A program made the translations under genes and the position numbers. The notes beneath the pieces were generated by a model, which worked only from the letters and a program-made list of their open reading frames with translations, did not search any database and was not told the DNA's origin. A DNA stretch of 64,000 bases, taken from NCBI GenBank assembly GCA_002254285.1, contig NIUZ01000001.1:1-64000 (forward strand), in the 5' to 3' direction. Position 1 is the first letter of the stretch; every line of letters starts with the position of its first letter. This DNA is from Bacteroidetes bacterium 4572_112. Its GTDB lineage: Bacteria; Bacteroidota; Bacteroidia; Bacteroidales; UBA1556. Shown one piece after another: positions 17,535-25,334 of this stretch.

Positions 17535-18197
17535 TTGAAAAAGCCAATATTATTAGTTTTAGTAATTCTGATTTTGGATCAGGTACTTAAAATATGGGTA
17601 AAAACCAATATGTCATTGGGCGATTCTATTCCAATGCTTGGCGAATGGTTTTTTATTCATTTTGTTGAGAATAAAGGTATGGCATTTGGTTGGCAGCTTT
17701 TTGGTGGTGGCGAATTTGGAAAAATTTTCCTCAGTATCTTTCGGATTTTGGCTGTTGGAGGTATTTTCTATTATTTATATTTAATTGTAAAGCAAAAAAA
17801 ACATCCTGTATTTATATATAGTATAGCCTTGGTATTGGCTGGGGCAATAGGCAATATTATCGATAGTTTATTCTATGGGCTTATTTTTGAAGCATCAGGT
17901 CCTTTTACTGTTGCTCAACTTTTTCCTGAAGGTGGAGGTTATGCCGAATTTTTGCATGGTAAGGTTGTAGATATGTTCTACTTTCCTATTATTGAAGGTG
18001 TATATCCTCATTGGGTTCCATTGGTTGGTGGCGACTATTTTCAGTTCTTTCAGCCAGTATTTAATATTGCTGATGCGTCCATATCTGTGGGTGTAGCTAT
18101 ACTTGTACTTGGGCAGAAAAAATTCTTTGCTGAGGCGCATACTAATATTGATTCTGATGAAGAGTTGGAGGAATTTATTAAGCCCACAAAGGAATAG
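17535..18197 (+). CDS. lspA: Lipoprotein signal peptidase
   Basis: Inner-membrane aspartic peptidase that cleaves prolipoprotein signal peptides. At 220 residues it is the long Bacteroidota form. Conserved blocks: LILDQVLKIWV (Asp15), ENKGMAFGW, GAIGNIIDS, VVDMFYFP with catalytic Asp146, and FNIADASISVG with catalytic Asp180. Four hydrophobic helices fit the family. The start is TTG at 17535, since no in-frame ATG exists upstream of the first transmembrane helix; confidence in this start is moderate. Substrates in the window include several lipobox proteins (LptC, S9 peptidase, Omp28-like). mqnD follows after 36 nt. Confidence 0.94.
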   Translation: MKKPILLVLVILILDQVLKIWVKTNMSLGDSIPMLGEWFFIHFVENKGMAFGWQLFGGGEFGKIFLSIFRILAVGGIFYYLYLIVKQKKHPVFIYSIALVLAGAIGNIIDSLFYGLIFEASGPFTVAQLFPEGGGYAEFLHGKVVDMFYFPIIEGVYPHWVPLVGGDYFQFFQPVFNIADASISVGVAILVLGQKKFFAEAHTNIDSDEELEEFIKPTKE

Positions 18198-18233
18198 ACA
18201 AATACTTCTAATAAGATTCTAATTTTTTTTATT

Positions 18234-19073
18234 ATGCATAAATCACAAAAAATCACTCTAGGGTTTTCATCATGCCCCAATGATACTTTTATTTTTGATG
18301 CCATGATTCATGGTAAAATTGATACTGAAAGTCTTAGCTTCGATTTAATAATTGAAGATGTAGAGGAGCTAAATAGACGCGCATTTAATAATGAATTAGA
18401 TATTACCAAAATTAGTTTTAATGCTTATACCAAGCTAATAGATAATTATATACTATTAGATTCGGGAGCTGCTCTTGGCGAAAATTGTGGCCCACTTATT
18501 ATTGCAAATAAAGAAGTTTCTATGGACAAATTGCAGGATAAAGTTATTGCTATTCCAGGTATAAATACCACTGCAAACTTGTTGATGAGCTTAGCTTTTC
18601 CTGAACATAAGAATAAAAAAGAGATGATTTTTTCTGATATCGAAAAAGCTATTATAAGTGGCGAGGTTGATGCTGGATTAATTATTCATGAGAGTAGATT
18701 TACCTATGAACAAAAAGGACTTAAGAAAATTCTTGATATTGGTGAATACTGGGAGTCTACCACAGGAACTCCAACGCCGCTAGGTGGTATTATTGCCAAA
18801 AGAGAATTAGGGGAAGAATTAATCTTAAAAGTGAATAGGGTTCTTAAACGAAGTGTAGAATTTGCTTTTGCAAACCCTAAAAGTGGAATAGATTTTATAA
18901 GAGAACACTCGCAAGAAATGAGCGAAGAGGTAATGTATAAGCATATTGCCCTTTATGTTAATGATTATAGCTTGGATCTTGGTGCAAAGGGTAAATTAGC
19001 AGTAGAAAAATTATTTAAAGCTTCGAAGGAAGCTGGATTTATTCAAGAAAGTGATAAGAAGTTATTTTTATAG
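18234..19073 (+). CDS. mqnD: 1,4-dihydroxy-6-naphthoate synthase (futalosine menaquinone pathway)
   Basis: Converts cyclic dehypoxanthinyl futalosine to 1,4-dihydroxy-6-naphthoate in the alternative menaquinone pathway. It has 279 residues, is cytoplasmic and has a periplasmic-binding-protein-like fold. The family opening LGFSSCPNDTFIFDAMIHG is unmistakable; further on are ITKISFNAY, DSGAALGENCGPL and TPTPLGGIIAKRELG. No other mqn gene is in the window. Its presence shows that the organism makes menaquinone through futalosine rather than the Men pathway (inference from one gene). Confidence 0.92.
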   Translation: MHKSQKITLGFSSCPNDTFIFDAMIHGKIDTESLSFDLIIEDVEELNRRAFNNELDITKISFNAYTKLIDNYILLDSGAALGENCGPLIIANKEVSMDKLQDKVIAIPGINTTANLLMSLAFPEHKNKKEMIFSDIEKAIISGEVDAGLIIHESRFTYEQKGLKKILDIGEYWESTTGTPTPLGGIIAKRELGEELILKVNRVLKRSVEFAFANPKSGIDFIREHSQEMSEEVMYKHIALYVNDYSLDLGAKGKLAVEKLFKASKEAGFIQESDKKLFL

Positions 19074-19096
19074 ATATAAAATATAAAATTTAAATG

Positions 19097-19128
19097 AAAA
19101 AAGCCGAAGTTTCCCTTGGCTTTTTTTT
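19097..19128 (+). terminator. Intrinsic terminator after mqnD
   Basis: AAAAGCC (with a bulge, then AAG) pairs with CTT-GGCTTTT, followed by eight T residues. It lies 24 nt after the mqnD stop codon. Confidence 0.8.
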
Positions 19129-19350
19129 ATTTCAATTTTATTAATTAGTGATCCGATATTATTGTATGACAAACATTATTTTCTGCAAGATCGCAGTAGA
19201 AACAAACCGTATGTTGATTGTTTATTAGCACTAAAGGAACGTTTATTGAGGAGGGAATCTACCGGATCCACGTAAACAAAAGTAGATGTATATAATACGT
19301 AAATAAATGCAAAATTACCTGAATCGTATAGGTAAAATGCCTGTTTTTTG
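19129..19350. other. Gap between mqnD and the tRNA-Phe terminator
   Basis: Between the mqnD terminator and the tRNA terminator I see no gene, repeat or recognised RNA. A frame on the minus strand through the tRNA (19259-19495) is an artefact of the tRNA sequence. Confidence 0.5.
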
Positions 19351-19352
19351 GA

Positions 19353-19391
19353 CAAAAAAATAACCCAACGAATACTTGATTCGTTGGGTTA
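19353..19391 (-). terminator. Terminator of tRNA-Phe
   Basis: A perfect 13-bp stem (19361-19373 with 19379-19391, core AACCCAACGAAT) ends on the minus strand in a run of seven T. It begins 8 nt after the tRNA 3' end. Confidence 0.9.
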
Positions 19392-19398
19392 TCAAAAG

Positions 19399-19471
19399 TG
19401 GGACCACCTGGACTTGAACCAGGGACACACGGATTTTCAGTCCGATGCTCTACCAACTGAGCTATGATCCC
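19399..19471 (-). tRNA. tRNA-Phe (GAA)
   Basis: Read on the minus strand, the gene starts GGGATCATAGCTCAGTTGG and folds as a cloverleaf of 73 nt. The 7-bp acceptor stem (GGGATCA with TGGTCCC, one G-U pair) is followed by discriminator A. The D arm starts with GCTC, the anticodon loop CTGAAAA carries GAA, and the T loop is GGTTCAAGTCC. The 3' CCA is not encoded. A -7 promoter box lies 22 nt upstream and a strong terminator downstream, so it is a single-gene unit. Confidence 0.95.
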
Positions 19472-19492
19472 CTCTTGCTGGTTAAGCGGCTG

Positions 19493-19500
19493 CAAAGATA
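19493..19500 (-). promoter_or_regulatory. -7 promoter element of tRNA-Phe
   Basis: On the minus strand this reads TATCTTTG. Transcription would start about 14 nt before the mature tRNA 5' end. Confidence 0.6.
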
Positions 19501-19638
19501 GTATCTTTTTCTTAAGTTCGAACTAATAATTGCAAAAAAAAATAATTATTTTGCAATTATTTTACATGTCTTTTGTTAATCAGTAAGTTATGATATTATG
19601 AAAAATATTATTTTTATTTTATTGCTCATTATATTCGT

Positions 19639-19646
19639 TACTTTTG
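19639..19646 (+). promoter_or_regulatory. -7 promoter element of the coaX operon
   Basis: TACTTTTG matches TAnnTTTG. Transcription near 19652 leaves about 16 nt before the ATG at 19668 and rules out an upstream TTG (19644), which lies inside the promoter. Confidence 0.6.
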
Positions 19647-19667
19647 CGCAAATTAATAATTATTAGC

Positions 19668-20390
19668 ATGCAATTAATCCTTGATTTCGGAAATACTTTT
19701 CAAAAATGTGCTGTCTTTGACAGAGAAAATATGATTTCTGATATCAAGTTTGAGAAAATTAGCTTGAATGATATTGTTGATTATACAAATAGTTTCCCCA
19801 ATATCAAATCTTGTATTTTGTCGTCGGTAATGAATACTCCTGAGGATATTATTGACTATTTAAATCATAAATTTGATTTTATTGAACTTAATTCTAAGTC
19901 ATTAATTCCTATAACAAATAAATATTCCACTCCTGATACTTTGGGTAAAGATAGATTAGCAGCAGCAGTAGCTGTTTGTAAATTAGCCAAAGGAAAAGCT
20001 GCTTTGTCAATAGATATTGGTACTGCCATAAAATTTGATTTAGTAAACAGCGATAAGGAATATTTGGGAGGAAGTATTTCTCCAGGATTATTTTTAAGAT
20101 TTAAGTCTTTGCATACTTTTACTGCAAAATTGCCGTTAGTGGATTACAACAATTTACATAGTTTAATTGGAACAGATACACAGACCTCAATATTATCAGG
20201 GGTTATGAATGGTGCAATTGCCGAAGTAAATGCTTTTATTGAGATATATAAGAGTCAATATGAAGGTATATTAATTTTTATTACTGGAGGAGAGAGTATT
20301 TATTTTGTAAATCATATAAAAAGTAAGATATTTGCCGTTTCAAATTTGGTACTTATAGGACTAAACGAAATTTTATTATTTAATGAATAA
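19668..20390 (+). CDS. coaX: Type III pantothenate kinase
   Basis: Phosphorylates pantothenate in the first step of coenzyme A synthesis, in the cytoplasm. Protein of 240 residues from ATG 19668. The ASKHA-type phosphate motif is ILDFGNT at the start; LGKDRLAAAVA and IDIGTAIKFDLV are the substrate and ATP motifs; GGSISPGLFLRFKSL and ITGGES complete the pattern. An in-frame TTG at 19644 is rejected because it falls in the -7 box. The next gene overlaps by 8 nt, so translation is probably coupled. Confidence 0.9.
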   Translation: MQLILDFGNTFQKCAVFDRENMISDIKFEKISLNDIVDYTNSFPNIKSCILSSVMNTPEDIIDYLNHKFDFIELNSKSLIPITNKYSTPDTLGKDRLAAAVAVCKLAKGKAALSIDIGTAIKFDLVNSDKEYLGGSISPGLFLRFKSLHTFTAKLPLVDYNNLHSLIGTDTQTSILSGVMNGAIAEVNAFIEIYKSQYEGILIFITGGESIYFVNHIKSKIFAVSNLVLIGLNEILLFNE

Positions 20391-21660
20391 AGAAACAGAT
20401 TATAAATCGATTATTTTCTTTAGCATACTGATGTTGCTAACGACTTTAACCGCACAAGCACAGGTAAGATTAGAATCGCCATACTCAAGATTTGGTTTAG
20501 GAGATATCAATCCAGGATATAATGTCTTTCAATCATCAATGGGAGGTGTTTCCTATGGTGTTATTGACCCATACCGTATTAGCTCTATTAATCCAGCATC
20601 ATATGCTAAAATTGATACCGGTAGCTTTGTTTTTAATGCAGCATTCAATGGTTTGTTTGTAAACACAAAAACAGATGCTCAAGAGAATAATGCTAACTAT
20701 TTCAATATGGACTACTTAAAGTTTGCCTTGCCTATTACTGGTTGGTGGCGTACAAGTGGTGGTTTAGTGCCTTATTCTACTGTTGGCTATAACCTAAATA
20801 CATATAAAGATGTTGATTCTATAGGTAGCGTAAGATTAGGTTATACTGGCAATGGTGGAATTACCAAAGTTTATTGGGGAAATGCTTTTACATTATTTAA
20901 AGGTTTTGCTGTTGGGGTAAATGCTTCATATATGTTTGGTAATATAAATATTGCTCAGGAGAGTGAATTGCAGGAACATAGTACAGCTTTTAAGTATCGA
21001 ATTAAAAACTCGGTTGATTTGCGAGCTATGTATTTTGATTTTGGAATACAATACGATACTAAGTTTGGCAAGGATAAAGAATATTTTTTGGGTTTGGGAG
21101 CAGTATATGCACCTGAGCAATCTTTAAAAACTACTAGCTCATCACTAGGTGTAACATACACTGGTGGTGGCGAAGGCTTTGAGTATATTAAAGATACAGT
21201 ACTTTTGGTTGATAAAGGTACAGGAAGTGTAGTAATGCCAATGAAAATAGGTGGTGGTTTTAGTGTTGGAAAAACTGCAAAATGGATGATTGCTGTTGAT
21301 GCAACTTACGAAGAGTTTAGTAAGTTCAAAATTAGTGGATTAGATCAAGAATATAATGATAATATTAGATATAATATAGGTGGTCAGTACTTTGTTGGTA
21401 AGCTTGCTCTTAATGCAGGGGCCAATATTACAAACTCCTTTTTAAAATTGAATGGTACAGATATAAATGAATTTGGCATAAGTTTTGGTATGGGCTTCCC
21501 CCTAAAAAGTACTACGACTATGGTTTCATATATTGATTTAGGTATTGAAGCAGGACGAAGAGGTACAACAGACAATAACCTTATCGAACAAGATTATATA
21601 AGAGTGAAGTTGGGGATTAATATTAGAAATACATGGTTTAGAAGACCAAAGTATCTATAG
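20383..21660 (+). CDS. Outer-membrane beta-barrel protein of the coaX envelope operon
   Basis: Protein of 425 residues with a signal peptide ending AQA (about residue 26). The N-terminus RLESPYSRFGLGDINPGYN and the alternating aromatic strands to the end (LGINIRNTWFRRPKYL) indicate an outer-membrane barrel of a Bacteroidota-specific family, somewhat FadL-like. Its start lies inside coaX. A run of coaX, this barrel, a TPR protein, LptC, a CNNM protein and a PpiD-like foldase is, as I recall, conserved in many Bacteroidales, which suggests a role in envelope building. Substrate unknown. Confidence 0.75.
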   Translation: MNKETDYKSIIFFSILMLLTTLTAQAQVRLESPYSRFGLGDINPGYNVFQSSMGGVSYGVIDPYRISSINPASYAKIDTGSFVFNAAFNGLFVNTKTDAQENNANYFNMDYLKFALPITGWWRTSGGLVPYSTVGYNLNTYKDVDSIGSVRLGYTGNGGITKVYWGNAFTLFKGFAVGVNASYMFGNINIAQESELQEHSTAFKYRIKNSVDLRAMYFDFGIQYDTKFGKDKEYFLGLGAVYAPEQSLKTTSSSLGVTYTGGGEGFEYIKDTVLLVDKGTGSVVMPMKIGGGFSVGKTAKWMIAVDATYEEFSKFKISGLDQEYNDNIRYNIGGQYFVGKLALNAGANITNSFLKLNGTDINEFGISFGMGFPLKSTTTMVSYIDLGIEAGRRGTTDNNLIEQDYIRVKLGINIRNTWFRRPKYL

Positions 21661-21679
21661 AAATTAAAAATTGTAAATT

Positions 21680-23110
21680 ATGAATAAATTAAAATTAGTT
21701 ATTGCAAGTTTGGCAATGTTTATGTTTATTAGTGTTAGTGCACAGGAAACTGCTGCCACTTCGTCGAAAGAGCTTAATAGATTTGAAAAAAACAGAAGCG
21801 AGTTAGCCGGAAAATATGGTGCTGATAGTGTTAAATGTGTAATGGAACTTAGTTTATACAGAGAGTTCTATAAGCAATGGAAAGCAAGTAAATATACTGA
21901 AGATAATTTAGTGGATCAATCGTTCAAATCTTGGACTTATTGTTTTCACGCGGCTCCTATAGCTAGTAAGAATATGTATATTCATGGCGAAAGAATGGCT
22001 AAGCATTATATAAAGGTTAATAAAGATAATCCTGAAGTTAAACAAGCTTGGGTTGATACTTTAATGATGGTTTATGATCAACGTATTAAATACTACGGTG
22101 ATGATAAGGCAAAGCCAGAAGGTGTATTATTGGGTCGTAAGGCGCAATTCTGCCTAAAGTATGAAAAAGATAGCGCTAATCTTTATTATCCAGCTTTCAG
22201 AAAATCTTTTGAAATGATGGGTAACAACTCTGAGGAGCTTACATTATACTATTACTTTATTGCAAGTATATACTATGTGAAGCAAACAGGAGCTGAAAGA
22301 GATTTAATTCTTGAAAATTATGTCGAAATACAAGATGTTATAGCATATAATATGAATAAGTATGCTGATAATGCTAAAGTATATAGTCGTTACGAGAAGG
22401 TTTCTAATAATATTGAGAAAAATGTAAAGAAATTTGCTACTTGCGAAAAGCTTATTCAATTATACGGACCTAAGCTTGAGAATAATCCTGATGATTTGAA
22501 GTTGGCAAAAAATATTGTAAAATTCTTTGAAGCACGTAAGTGTACTAAGAATGATACCAACGATACTTATTTCAATGCATTGGCAAAGGTACATGCTGCT
22601 GAGCCAACGCCAGAGTCTGCTTTATCAATGGGTAAAATGGCTTTTGAAAGAGAAGAAACAAGTAAAGCTTTAACTTATTTAGAGGAAGCAACAAAAACTC
22701 TTTCTGATTCAAATGCCCTAAAAAAAGGTTCTGCTTATTTACTACTTGCTGAGGTATACCGATCAAAAGGTAAACTTGCGGCATCTCGTTCTGCTGCATA
22801 TAGCGTATTAAAATATAAGCCAAATGAAGGTATGGCATATATCATCATTGGTGACTTATATACTAGCTCTGCTGCTAAATGTACTTCACAAGGTTTGAGA
22901 GTTTCATACTGGGCTGCTTATGATAAATATAAGCAAGCACTTAATCTTTCAAAAGAGGATAAGATAAAAAACATCGCTCGTAAAAAGATGGCTGTTATCA
23001 AGAAAAGTTTCCCTGAAAACCAAGATCTTTTCATGAGAAATCTTAAAGAAGGACAGGCTATAAAAGTAGAATGTTGGATAAACGAAGAAACTAAAGTAAG
23101 AGCAAGATAA
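21680..23110 (+). CDS. Periplasmic tetratricopeptide-repeat protein
   Basis: Protein of 476 residues with a signal peptide (1-22, ending SAQ). Helical repeat pairs run through most of the length; TPR-like motifs are clear at the C-terminal half (ALTYLEEATKTL, GSAYLLLAEVYRSKGKL, GMAYIIIGDLY). It starts 19 nt after the barrel gene and ends before a terminator, so coaX-barrel-TPR forms one unit. It may act as a scaffold for envelope assembly (inference from neighbours). Confidence 0.8.
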   Translation: MNKLKLVIASLAMFMFISVSAQETAATSSKELNRFEKNRSELAGKYGADSVKCVMELSLYREFYKQWKASKYTEDNLVDQSFKSWTYCFHAAPIASKNMYIHGERMAKHYIKVNKDNPEVKQAWVDTLMMVYDQRIKYYGDDKAKPEGVLLGRKAQFCLKYEKDSANLYYPAFRKSFEMMGNNSEELTLYYYFIASIYYVKQTGAERDLILENYVEIQDVIAYNMNKYADNAKVYSRYEKVSNNIEKNVKKFATCEKLIQLYGPKLENNPDDLKLAKNIVKFFEARKCTKNDTNDTYFNALAKVHAAEPTPESALSMGKMAFEREETSKALTYLEEATKTLSDSNALKKGSAYLLLAEVYRSKGKLAASRSAAYSVLKYKPNEGMAYIIIGDLYTSSAAKCTSQGLRVSYWAAYDKYKQALNLSKEDKIKNIARKKMAVIKKSFPENQDLFMRNLKEGQAIKVECWINEETKVRAR

Positions 23111-23139
23111 TGCTTAACTTATTTGTTAAATAATATATA

Positions 23140-23173
23140 AATAGGGATAAAGAGATTTATTCCTATTTTTTTA
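23140..23173 (+). terminator. Intrinsic terminator after the TPR gene
   Basis: AATAGGGATAAA (23140-23151) pairs with TTTATTCCTATT (23156-23167, one G-U) and is followed by a T-run. Confidence 0.85.
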
Positions 23174-23226
23174 TTTAATCAAAATGGTATTTTGATTAAT
23201 TTTACACAAATTATTATCGGTAGAAT

Positions 23227-23934
23227 ATGATGGCTAATTTATTTTCAGGAAGAGTTTTAGGAGTTTCATTATTGTTTGTAGTAATACTTATTATGTCGAG
23301 CTGCGAAAATGATATAGCTGTGGTTAATTCACTTACTGTGGATGAAAACACTCCAATAGAGTCGTCGTATGATGTGGATATGAACTATACAGACTCAGGT
23401 AGGTCAGTTATGGTGTTGCATAGCCCCGAGGTTAATAGATATCCTACAGAAGAAGAGTATTTGGAAATGCCCAAGGGTATGAATATGGTTTTTTATGATT
23501 CATTGGGAAACCAAAAATCTAATCTTAAATCCGAATATGCTATAAATTATGTTGATAAAAAAATAATGGAGGCAAGAATAAATGTTGTTGCTACCAATGC
23601 CAAAGGCGATAAATTATTCACTGAATTGCTTACTTGGGATCAAAAGAAGAAACAGATTTATACAAATGTGCCTGTAAGGGTTATACAAGAAGGTAAAACT
23701 TTATTTGGTGACGGATTGGTTGCTGACGAAACATTTACTGATTATGAAATTATAAATCCTCATGGCGAATTTGATATTGAGTCCGAAGAGGAAGCAGAAC
23801 CTGCTCCTTCGAAGTCCAAAGAAAATAAGTCGGGAAATAGTTCAGCAACTAAAAAGTCCACGAATTCCAAAGAAACAAAAAAAACTTCCAAAAAGAAGTC
23901 TGATGATGAGTTTGGTGATTTTGATTCATATTAA
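23227..23934 (+). CDS. lptC: LPS export ABC transporter periplasmic protein LptC
   Basis: Part of the Lpt bridge that moves lipopolysaccharide from inner to outer membrane. Protein of 235 residues. N-terminal hydrophobic segment with lipobox-like IMSSC (Cys26), which may mean lipid anchoring, as in many Bacteroidota LptC proteins. The beta-jellyroll part runs about 40-185 (SYDVDMNYTDSGRSVMVL, YPTEEEYLEMPKG, DKKIMEARINVVATN, LLTWDQKKKQIYTNVPVRVIQEGKTLFGDGLVADE). A Lys/Ser/Glu-rich low-complexity tail of about 45 residues is added at the C-terminus. The CNNM gene follows after 5 nt. Confidence 0.88.
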   Translation: MMANLFSGRVLGVSLLFVVILIMSSCENDIAVVNSLTVDENTPIESSYDVDMNYTDSGRSVMVLHSPEVNRYPTEEEYLEMPKGMNMVFYDSLGNQKSNLKSEYAINYVDKKIMEARINVVATNAKGDKLFTELLTWDQKKKQIYTNVPVRVIQEGKTLFGDGLVADETFTDYEIINPHGEFDIESEEEAEPAPSKSKENKSGNSSATKKSTNSKETKKTSKKKSDDEFGDFDSY

Positions 23935-23939
23935 ATATA

Positions 23940-25208
23940 ATGAGCACTATCGTAATTATAATTTTAGTGAGTATATTTTTCTCTGCCCTATTTTCAGGAA
24001 TAGAGATAGCCTTTGTGTCTGCCAATAAACTGAAAATAGAATTAGATAAAAGTAGGAATAAAATATCTGGCAAAATACTATCGTGGTTTAACCTTCGTGA
24101 GTCTAAGTTTATTGCTATGCTTTTGCTAGGAAATAATATTGCTCTTGTTGTATACGGTATGTATATGGAAGAATATCTTAACCCTAAGTTATTCGCTATA
24201 CTTCCCGAATTTATGCATGGAAACCTTGTAATTCTGTTAGCAAATACAATAATTTCTACCATCATTATTCTGATTTTTGCAGAGTTTATTCCAAAGGCAA
24301 CTTTTCGCCTAATGGCCAATAGGATAATGGAGATTTTTAGTGTTCCCTTAGTAGTGATATATTATATTATGTCGCCTATAGCAACTGCTTTTATCAAGAT
24401 ATCGGAGTTTATTCTTCATAATATATTTGGTGCCGATATTTCTAATCAAACATATAGATTCTCTACCATTGATTTCGATAATTATATTGAAGAGTTTAAA
24501 GGAAGTGAAGATAATGAAACTGAGGAAATAGACTCGGATTTACAGATTTTTCAGAATGCTATTGATTTTAAAACCACGAAAATTCGTGAGTGTATGGAGC
24601 CACGTACCGAAATTAAGGCTGTTGAAAAAGGAAATAGTATTGAGGAACTTAAAGAGGCTTATCGCGAATCGGGGCATTCAAAAATCATTGTATATGAGGA
24701 TGATATAGATAATATTATAGGCTATGTACATGCTTACGACCTAGTGAATAATCCTAAGAGTATAGAGTCTATATTGCGTAATATTGATTTCATTCCAGAA
24801 ACAATGCCCGCAAATAAAATGCTCAATAAGATGTTAAACAAAAATAGCAGCATAGCCATTGTTCTTGACGAATTTGGCGGTACTGCAGGCATGGTTACTA
24901 TGGAAGATCTTATTGAAGAAATATTTGGCGAAATAGAAGATGAGTTTGATAAGGAAGAATTGGTGGAAAGCCAAATTGAAGATAATATATATATTCTGTC
25001 CACAAGATTAGAGATTGATTACTTGAACGAAAAATATAATTTTAACTTTCCTATCTCTGAGGAATACGAAACATTAGGTGGATTGATAACCACTGTTCAC
25101 GAAAACATACCGCAAAACGGTGAAGTGGTAATATTCCAAAATTACTCCTTTGAAATTATAAAAGCTAGTAATGCTAAAGTGGAAACAGTAAGGTTATCCT
25201 TACTTTAG
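23940..25208 (+). CDS. CNNM/HlyC-CorC family membrane protein (DUF21, CBS pair, CorC_HlyC domain)
   Basis: Inner-membrane protein of 422 residues, related to CorB/CorC and CNNM magnesium exporters, often labelled hemolysin. DUF21 at about 1-170 holds the membrane helices and ends in AEFIPKATFRL. Two CBS domains lie at about 200-325 (MEPRTEIKAVEKG, then IAIVLDEFGGTAGMVTMEDLIEEIFGEIEDE). The C-terminal CorC_HlyC domain is at about 340-420 (GGLITTVHENIPQNGEVV). Expected role: ion transport or its regulation, not toxin activity. It starts 5 nt after lptC and a terminator follows. Confidence 0.9.
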   Translation: MSTIVIIILVSIFFSALFSGIEIAFVSANKLKIELDKSRNKISGKILSWFNLRESKFIAMLLLGNNIALVVYGMYMEEYLNPKLFAILPEFMHGNLVILLANTIISTIIILIFAEFIPKATFRLMANRIMEIFSVPLVVIYYIMSPIATAFIKISEFILHNIFGADISNQTYRFSTIDFDNYIEEFKGSEDNETEEIDSDLQIFQNAIDFKTTKIRECMEPRTEIKAVEKGNSIEELKEAYRESGHSKIIVYEDDIDNIIGYVHAYDLVNNPKSIESILRNIDFIPETMPANKMLNKMLNKNSSIAIVLDEFGGTAGMVTMEDLIEEIFGEIEDEFDKEELVESQIEDNIYILSTRLEIDYLNEKYNFNFPISEEYETLGGLITTVHENIPQNGEVVIFQNYSFEIIKASNAKVETVRLSLL

Positions 25209-25230
25209 AGCTATTAAGGTGTTGAAGAAC

Positions 25231-25263
25231 AGGGTTGTATTGTAATGATATGACCCTTTTTTT
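25231..25263 (+). terminator. Intrinsic terminator after the CNNM gene
   Basis: AGGGTTGTAT pairs with ATATGACCCT (ten pairs, two of them G-U), followed by seven T. Confidence 0.82.
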
Positions 25264-25302
25264 ATGAATGAAATTTTATTTTTAAACTTAATATTTTGTA
25301 CG

Positions 25303-25310
25303 TACATTTG
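25303..25310 (+). promoter_or_regulatory. -7 promoter element of the PpiD-like gene
   Basis: TACATTTG fits TAnnTTTG; transcription near 25317 gives a leader of about 18 nt. Confidence 0.55.
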
Positions 25311-25334
25311 CCAACTTATATTAAATAATACATA

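Noticed and set aside
19259..19495. Minus-strand reading frame including GIIAQLVEHRTENPCVPGSS
   Set aside because: This is the well-known false translation of a tRNA gene; it overlaps tRNA-Phe and its terminator.
23849..24319. 156-codon minus-strand frame over lptC and the CNNM gene
   Set aside because: Shadow of two well-supported genes; no domain signal.
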